Of a DNA stretch of 11,196 nucleotides, positions 6,865 to 11,196 are shown one piece after another. Position numbers and translations under genes: made by a program. The notes under the pieces were generated by a model. That model did no database searches. It worked only from the letters and a program-made list of their open reading frames with translations, and was not told where the DNA came from. Positions within the stretch are counted from its first letter, which is position 1, and every line of letters starts with the position of its first letter. Origin of the DNA: Ktedonobacterales bacterium (GTDB taxonomy: Bacteria; Chloroflexota; Ktedonobacteria; Ktedonobacterales; JACDGC01); the NCBI GenBank assembly GCA_013815535.1, contig JACDGC010000059.1, positions 1 to 11,196 on the forward strand, read 5' to 3'.

Positions 6865-6902
6865 GCAGGACCCTTCCCAATCATGGTTGGGAAGGGTCCT
6901 GC
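6865..6902. terminator. bidirectional terminator hairpin between convergent genes
   Basis: The arms GCAGGACCCTTCCCAA (6865-6880) and TTGGGAAGGGTCCTGC (6887-6902) are perfect complements: a 16-bp stem with a 6-base loop. It lies in the 87-base gap between the DUF1684 stop (6826) and the stop of the minus-strand receptor-like gene (6914). On the minus strand the stem is followed by CGTTTTGG, a short T-run. On the plus strand the tail ATAGAGAT is weaker, so it works best as a terminator for the minus-strand gene but probably stops both. Confidence 0.85.
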
Positions 6903-6913
6903 ATAGAGATCGG

Positions 6914-8719
6914 CTATTGATCGTCACCGCCATGGTCGGCGTTGCCCAGCAGATCCGTCGCGCTGATCTCGGGCGCGGCAGCCGGGGGGGGCAGCAAGGC
7001 CCCAGTGGTGCGGGTGGGCGACGAAGCCAGATAGATCTGCTCCATCACCTTGCGAATCTGCAAAAGCAGTTGGCGCATGGCGATCAGATCAGTGTCAACT
7101 TGGCGCATGGAACGCGATGAAATGCCCAGTTGCTCTTGCACGATTCCGGTGTCGCGCAGTTGCTGGCCCACCTCTTCGAGCATTTTCGAGAGCACCGCCC
7201 ACACGGCCCGCAGATGCGCTTGAGCGGTTTGGTCCATCGCGGCAGACAGAGCATCGGCGGGGACATTGGCCGTGGTGGGCACGAGGGTTTGGGCCCCCAC
7301 ATCTTCCGGACCCAACTCGGTGCCCTCCAGAATGGCGGGGATGGTGATGGTGACGCTGGGCATCACCTGCTGCACCTCTGGCGGGGCCTGGGGTTCAGGC
7401 GTGGCAAGGCGCGCGTGGGCGCTGACCTCTGCGGGCAGCAGGGGGGCCAACTCTTGCAGCGCCACATCGATGAAGCCTTTCAGATGCTCGGCATTGCCCA
7501 AAATCTGATCGGCCTTCGTGCGCAAGCCACCGATGGTGCCCAAGGTCACCGAGATTGATTTTTCGCCGGTGTAGGTCTGCTCGGCGGCGGTGTTGAGCCG
7601 ATGGGCCGCGTCGATGGTGGCATCGCGCATGAAAGTGAAGCGTTGCTCCACTCCCTCTTTGGCACGTTGCAAGGTGATGATGGCGCTGCGCAACAGATTG
7701 CCCGTCGCGTTCGCGGGGGCGGGGATGTTGGCGAGCGGCGGCGTGGGGGTGTTGCTGACACCACGCTCAGCCAGTTGCCCAGCGATATCCATCAGCAGCA
7801 TCAGGTCATCGACCAGGCTCACCTGAGCATGGTCAGACTCCGCGACGGTCCCCAGTTGCTGTGCCAACAAGTTGAAGGAATCCGCTAGAGGGCGCAACTC
7901 ACCCTCGTTGAGGGTGATGCGCGTGGCATAGTTGCGGGTGGAAAGCGCGACCAGACCGGTGGCGATGGTGCCCACCTGCTCGCGCAGCCGATTCGTCCCC
8001 TCTTCCATCGAACGCTGCAAGGCTTCGTATTGGGTGGCGATGAATTCCTCGCGGCGCGCTTGGGCCAACTCGCTGGAATAGTCCAAAATGAAATGGGCCA
8101 CCTGCCACGCCATGAAACCCGCGAGCGCTTGCAGCCCCAAGGCGATCACCGCGAGATAATACACCGCTGGATCAGCGATTTCGACCTTCGTCGCCAGGAC
8201 GAGCGCGCCAAAGAAGAGCACCGCGCTGAAGGCGATGCTGGCCACACTCACCAACAGCACCACCTCGGGCTGAAAAAGGAGGCCCGCGCTGAAGATCGTC
8301 AGCAAAAAGGGGAAGGTCGCCAGCCCCACTGGCAGCACCTGCCCCGGATGCCACACCATCTGCCCCGCGATATTCGCCGCCGTGACCGCCAGGCTGGCGC
8401 TGATGAGGATGGTGCGCGCCTGCGTGATGTTGCCACTGATGTTGCGCACCCACGCGAAGCCAAAGGCCAACAAACCCGCCACCAGAAGCGCGATCTCGGT
8501 GGGCTGCACCCTGGGCCAAAACGCCAGGGGCACCGTCATCAATAATGCGGCCACTTGCAAGAAGATGAGGCGGCCCGCCACGCGACCGCGCCGCACATCA
8601 CGTTGCTCGAAATCATTCAATTCGCGTTGGATGATGCTGGTCATGGTTGGGCGGTTGGGATCGCCCACCATGCCAGGCACAGCCAATAATGGCTCACTCG
8701 ATTTCCGTGTCGTTTGCAT
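6914..8719 (-). CDS. six-TM membrane protein with HAMP-like segment and long helical cytoplasmic domain (chemoreceptor-like without signalling tip)
   Basis: Predicted 601 residues. Hydrophobic helices occur at about 49-69, 75-93, 103-121, 127-150, 153-177 and 186-212. They are followed by a coiled helix (QARREEFIATQYEALQRSMEEGTNRLREQ, from 220) and a HAMP-like stretch at 250-295, where LVALSTRNYATRITLNEGELRPLADSFNLLAQQL fits the usual two-helix pattern ending in LAxSFNxLAxxL. The remainder (300-565) is mostly long amphipathic helices, broken by Pro-rich linkers near 325-340 and 430-490, with an Ala/Pro-rich tail and an acidic end. The conserved chemoreceptor tip (an E-x-x-x-I...QTNLLALNAAIEAARAGE-like block) is absent, as are histidine kinase and GGDEF motifs, so output is unknown. 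The start is ATG 8719, with a G-run 9 bases upstream; ATG 8779 in the same frame (621 residues) is the alternative and would leave a leader of only about 24 bases from the promoter at 8810-8838. It stops at the terminator hairpin at 6865-6902. Confidence 0.75.
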   Translation of the reverse strand: MQTTRKSSEPLLAVPGMVGDPNRPTMTSIIQRELNDFEQRDVRRGRVAGRLIFLQVAALLMTVPLAFWPRVQPTEIALLVAGLLAFGFAWVRNISGNITQARTILISASLAVTAANIAGQMVWHPGQVLPVGLATFPFLLTIFSAGLLFQPEVVLLVSVASIAFSAVLFFGALVLATKVEIADPAVYYLAVIALGLQALAGFMAWQVAHFILDYSSELAQARREEFIATQYEALQRSMEEGTNRLREQVGTIATGLVALSTRNYATRITLNEGELRPLADSFNLLAQQLGTVAESDHAQVSLVDDLMLLMDIAGQLAERGVSNTPTPPLANIPAPANATGNLLRSAIITLQRAKEGVEQRFTFMRDATIDAAHRLNTAAEQTYTGEKSISVTLGTIGGLRTKADQILGNAEHLKGFIDVALQELAPLLPAEVSAHARLATPEPQAPPEVQQVMPSVTITIPAILEGTELGPEDVGAQTLVPTTANVPADALSAAMDQTAQAHLRAVWAVLSKMLEEVGQQLRDTGIVQEQLGISSRSMRQVDTDLIAMRQLLLQIRKVMEQIYLASSPTRTTGALLPPPAAAPEISATDLLGNADHGGDDQ

Positions 8720-8809
8720 AAATGTATACCCCCCCGGCAAGCGCGCCAAAAAAGGGCACAGTGCTGCCGTTCTCAGCATTCAAGCGCTTCTTGTCTTACA
8801 GTGGCACTC

Positions 8810-8838
8810 ATTGTACGCCGCCCGATTTACCCTGGCAA
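8810..8838 (-). promoter_or_regulatory. sigma70-type promoter for the six-TM receptor-like gene
   Basis: On the minus strand TTGCCA (8833-8838), a 17-base spacer and TACAAT (8810-8815) give two good hexamers at ideal spacing. Transcription would begin near 8803, leaving about 84 bases to ATG 8719. The rest of the 266-base divergent gap (8720-8985) contains no gene I can support. Only a weak plus-strand candidate is seen for the lipoprotein (TTGCCG at 8863, TAAACG at 8886). Confidence 0.6.
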
Positions 8839-8971
8839 GAAATGAATGGATGGTAGTACCTTTTGCCGCCACGGCGCAGCACAGATAAACGTGGATACCA
8901 ACAAAACAGTCTGACGCGCGTTTGTATGGTGATGCAGGCGCAAATGGTTACCCGAGAGGGTGTTCAGGCTT

Positions 8972-8977
8972 GGGAGG
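8972..8977 (+). promoter_or_regulatory. ribosome binding site fixing the lipoprotein start at 8986
   Basis: GGGAGG lies 8 bases ahead of ATG 8986. It sets this start over the in-frame upstream sites (frame open from 8863), and only this start places a signal peptide at the N-terminus. Confidence 0.75.
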
Positions 8978-8985
8978 TTTTCATC

Positions 8986-10335
8986 ATGCGGATGTTTCCG
9001 CGACATTGGCGACGGTTCAGCCTCGCCATTCCATTTTTGATGGCATTGTTGGCGTGCTCCTGTGGGGGCACCACCACCACGGTGGCGACGGTGCCGCAGG
9101 CCAGCGCGACGACCAGCAGCGGCACACCCACCACGGGCACGCCCGCCGCTGGCGATACCCCCGCCCCCGCCACGCCGATTCCCGCAAGCGTCACGAATTG
9201 CAACCAGATCGGCACCTTCGCAAGTGCCGGGGCCGCGAGTGCGGGCAGCGGGTTCAGCGACATCACCTTTCCCGCCGATTCCTTCAGCGTCTCCGCTGGG
9301 AATTATAGCGACACGTATGCCTTCACGACCTATCAATTCAAACTCATCAATGCCTGCTCGAATGGCGCGAATGTCGGGGCCATCCAAAGCTTTTTCGCGG
9401 CGCGGCTGACCACGGGTGGCTGGCACACCAGCACCACCTTCCCCTTCCAGGGCAACCCGACACGCCAATGTGGCGACCCCTATTGTTGGCGCAACGGCAG
9501 CACCCCCGTGCGCTATGTGGGGCTTGAGAATGTGCAAACCTCTGGCTCGGTCGCGGTGTATACCCTGCGCGTGAGCACCGCCCCCGCCCCCAGCGCCTCC
9601 ATGGTCGTGCGCCAAAACACGACGCTCACGGGTGGCGCGAACCAAACCGTTTCGGTGAGCTGCCAGAGCAATGAGCAAATGCTGAGTGGCGGCTTCCTGG
9701 CGCACAACCCAGGTGGCGACCCACCCAGCAACGCGACCTTCACCCCGAATGCCAGTTATCCTTCCGCTGCAAACACCTGGACGGTGCGGTCGGGCGCGCT
9801 CGGTTACGCGCTGAACCTGACGGCCTATGCGCTGTGCCTGCATGCGAATTATTCGGTGGGTTTGCAGATCGCGCATAACCATATCTCCATTTCCAGCACG
9901 CAAGACAGCCAGGCGAACTGTGGCAGCGGCATGACGCCCACTGGCGGTGGCTTCAGCATCGCGCCGGGGGGCGATTTGGGCGCGGTTGAGTCGTCGCTAG
10001 GCCTCAGCAATGGGTGGCAGGTTGGCTTTCACACGGGGTCGGCCAGCACGGCGGATGTCTGGGCGATCTGCGCCACCAAAAACATACACGCCTTCGCGCA
10101 ACATCTGACGCCCTTCAACATCGGCCCCAACGCCATCGGGCAATATGCGCAGGCATGCAGTGGCGGCACGCTGACGAGCGGCGGCTACTTCGCGTCGGGG
10201 TACTTGAACGACTATGGCAGCTATCCCAATGGCAGCGCGACCAACTGGCTCACCAACGTCTGGAATGAATCCCTCAGCACGACGTTTGCCGCCAGCAATG
10301 CCGTCCTCTGCAACACGCTATCACCCACCTTCTGA
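8986..10335 (+). CDS. secreted lipoprotein with Thr/Pro-rich stalk and three Cys/Gly-rich repeat modules
   Basis: Predicted 449 residues. The N-terminus MRMFPRHWRRFSLAIPFLMALLAC is a lipoprotein signal: a basic start, a hydrophobic core and the lipobox LLAC with Cys24 as the modified residue. A Thr/Ala/Pro-rich linker (29-68) acts as a stalk. Residues 71-200 form a first domain (Cys71, Cys124, Cys162, Cys167) with an aromatic-rich pattern (YAFTTYQFKL, ARLTTGGWHTSTTFPF). Residues 226-442 hold three similar modules, each beginning Cys-x-x-x-x-x-L/T-x-S/T-G-G-G/Y-F and closing in a strand with a final Cys (C226-C284, C312-C362, C391-C442). They probably fold with one disulfide each, anchored outside the membrane. 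The module is of a type I have seen in uncharacterised secreted proteins, where the middle often reads W-x-V-x-x-x-N. No enzyme motif is visible; surface binding or an envelope role is inferred. It converges with the MBL gene after 25 bases. Confidence 0.85.
   Translation: MRMFPRHWRRFSLAIPFLMALLACSCGGTTTTVATVPQASATTSSGTPTTGTPAAGDTPAPATPIPASVTNCNQIGTFASAGAASAGSGFSDITFPADSFSVSAGNYSDTYAFTTYQFKLINACSNGANVGAIQSFFAARLTTGGWHTSTTFPFQGNPTRQCGDPYCWRNGSTPVRYVGLENVQTSGSVAVYTLRVSTAPAPSASMVVRQNTTLTGGANQTVSVSCQSNEQMLSGGFLAHNPGGDPPSNATFTPNASYPSAANTWTVRSGALGYALNLTAYALCLHANYSVGLQIAHNHISISSTQDSQANCGSGMTPTGGGFSIAPGGDLGAVESSLGLSNGWQVGFHTGSASTADVWAICATKNIHAFAQHLTPFNIGPNAIGQYAQACSGGTLTSGGYFASGYLNDYGSYPNGSATNWLTNVWNESLSTTFAASNAVLCNTLSPTF
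9661..10311 (+). repeat. triplicated Cys/Gly module within the lipoprotein (protein-level repeats)
   Basis: Three modules at 9661-9837 (residues 226-284), 9919-10071 (312-362) and 10156-10311 (391-442). Each opens with Cys, then a turn containing LSGGF, PTGGGF or LTSGGYF 8-12 residues on, a W in the middle (NTWTV, NGWQV, TNWLT), and ends in a strand carrying a closing Cys (YALC, WAIC, AVLC). DNA identity between copies is not obvious, so the duplication is old. Confidence 0.7.
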
Positions 10336-10360
10336 TTGTTGGGCGTGGCGCCGGTCGCGG

Positions 10361-11196
10361 TTATTCCACTTCGTGGAACTGCGGGCGGCGCTCCCCCGCT
10401 GGCTGGGTGAGGATGCCCAACCCAGGGAACGGATGATGCGTGACAATGACCGAGGCTTGCCGCCGCAGCACTTCCTCCACCAGCGCACGACGTGTGGCGA
10501 CCGAGGTGATGGGGAAGTTGTCGACCGCGCCGACCCAGTTGATGCGTTCCAGATGCGTGCCGTGCAGGGCCGCGTCCCCGGTGAAAAGCGCCGCCGCCGG
10601 GCCAGACTCGACCCAGACGCTCTGATGCCCAGCGGTGTGGCCCGGCGTCGCCACCAGGCGCACCTCGGGCAGCACCCGCACATCACCTTCCACCAGATCC
10701 AGCACGCCGCGCGTCAACAAAGGCGTCAGGTTGAGTTGGGGGTAGCCTGGTGCCGTCAGTTCATCGGGGTGAGTGGCGTCCTCCCACTCGTGCCGCTGCA
10801 CGATATAGCGGGCATTGGGAAAGGTCGGCACTGGCTCGCCAGCGGCGTCATCCGCTGGGCGGCGCGTGTTCCAGCCCGCGTGGTCGCCATGCAAATGCGT
10901 ATTGATGACGATGTCGATATCCACCGGAGCCAACCCCAACCGCGCCAGTTGGTCCAGCAACGACCCTTGGGGCCGCGTAATGCCGAAAAGGGCCATCTCT
11001 TTGGCGCTGAGCTTGTCGCCATATCCCGTCTCAATCAAGATATGCTGGCCATTCGCCACCAACAAGATGCTGTTGAGCGCCAGGGCCAGTCGATTCACAT
11101 GATCTGGCGCAACGACTCGCTCCCAGACGCTCCGTGGGACACGGCCAAAAACCAAGCCGCCATCCAGCATGAAGATGCCATCATTCAAGATGTAAC
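10361..11196 (-). CDS. metallo-beta-lactamase-fold hydrolase, N-terminus beyond the window
   Basis: The visible 277 codons cover almost a whole MBL-fold protein of the quorum-quenching-lactonase/YycJ-like size class. The metal motif HLHGDH sits at 10880-10897, followed by PGHTAGH, TGDAALH and THHPFPGLG, giving the expected third, bridging and final metal ligands (His, Asp, His). This suggests a two-zinc hydrolase acting on an ester, lactone, thioester or phosphoester; the substrate is not readable. The N-terminal text ILNDGIFMLDGGLVFGRVP matches the family's usual first strand (LNDGxFxLDGGAMFGxVP), which normally has about 8-15 residues ahead of it. The frame stays open to the last base (TAC ATC TTG precede), so the start is likely outside the window and the TTG at 11186-11188 is a poor substitute. 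It is convergent with the lipoprotein, with 25 bases between stops. A short TTCCAC/GTGGAA hairpin lies across its own last codons. Confidence 0.9.
   Translation of the reverse strand, partial: YILNDGIFMLDGGLVFGRVPRSVWERVVAPDHVNRLALALNSILLVANGQHILIETGYGDKLSAKEMALFGITRPQGSLLDQLARLGLAPVDIDIVINTHLHGDHAGWNTRRPADDAAGEPVPTFPNARYIVQRHEWEDATHPDELTAPGYPQLNLTPLLTRGVLDLVEGDVRVLPEVRLVATPGHTAGHQSVWVESGPAAALFTGDAALHGTHLERINWVGAVDNFPITSVATRRALVEEVLRRQASVIVTHHPFPGLGILTQPAGERRPQFHEVE

Noticed and set aside
8863..8985. 41-codon N-terminal extension of the lipoprotein
   Set aside because: It would bury the signal peptide; the ATG at 8986 has GGGAGG 8 bases upstream and starts the signal directly.
8827..9903. 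358-codon minus-strand open frame across the lipoprotein gene
   Set aside because: Gly/Arg-rich shadow of the lipoprotein, whose lipobox, ribosome site and repeat modules make it the real gene.
10364..10378. TTCCAC/GTGGAA hairpin as a terminator for the lipoprotein gene
   Set aside because: Only 6 bp with a 3-base loop, no T-run, and it coincides with codons of the MBL gene's C-terminus.
1..11196. CRISPR arrays, tRNA genes, insertion sequences, prophage genes
   Set aside because: No regularly spaced repeats, cloverleaf-like segments, transposase or integrase motifs or long terminal inverted repeats were seen on either strand.

Overview
The window reads as high-GC bacterial chromosome with tightly packed genes, good Shine-Dalgarno sites, frequent GTG starts and sigma70-type promoters. 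The mix includes a RecD2-type helicase, a decayed Uma2-family gene, one-pass and multi-pass membrane sensors ending in unusual domains, an NB-ARC-like helical protein and a Thr/Pro-rich lipoprotein. This would fit a Chloroflexota bacterium (Ktedonobacteria-like). That is an inference from style and gene families, because no rRNA or other phylogenetic marker is present. There is no tRNA, CRISPR array, integrase, transposase or phage gene.

Layout. (1) 1-948, minus: the N-terminal 316 codons of a RecD2 helicase, cut by the left edge before the ATPase motifs, with a promoter candidate at 999-1026. (2) 1079-1259, plus: a short wreck of a Uma2-family gene in which the conserved N-terminal and C-terminal ends remain but the middle (the nuclease core) is gone. 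(3) 1274-2383, minus: a membrane protein with a TIR/receiver-like cytoplasmic domain, one transmembrane helix and a beta-rich outer domain, driven by a near-perfect promoter at 2423-2451. (4) 2546-6826, plus: four genes in one direction (an MFS transporter, a P-loop-less STAND/NB-ARC-like protein with TPR-like repeats, an EamA transporter and a DUF1684 protein), closed by a strong hairpin at 6865-6902. (5) 6914-8719, minus: a six-TM protein with a HAMP-like segment and a long helical cytoplasmic part, converging on the same hairpin. (6) 8986-10335, plus: a secreted lipoprotein with three copies of a Cys/Gly-rich module. (7) 10361-11196, minus: a metallo-beta-lactamase-fold hydrolase whose N-terminus lies beyond the right edge.

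The genes do not form a recognisable pathway. The noticeable theme is signalling-type proteins that lack their usual output or motor part: an NB-ARC-like protein without the nucleotide-binding P-loop half, and a chemoreceptor-like protein without the chemotaxis hairpin tip. I do not see a clear new defence or biosynthetic system. The most interesting items are these two proteins, the TIR-like transmembrane protein and the triple-module lipoprotein.
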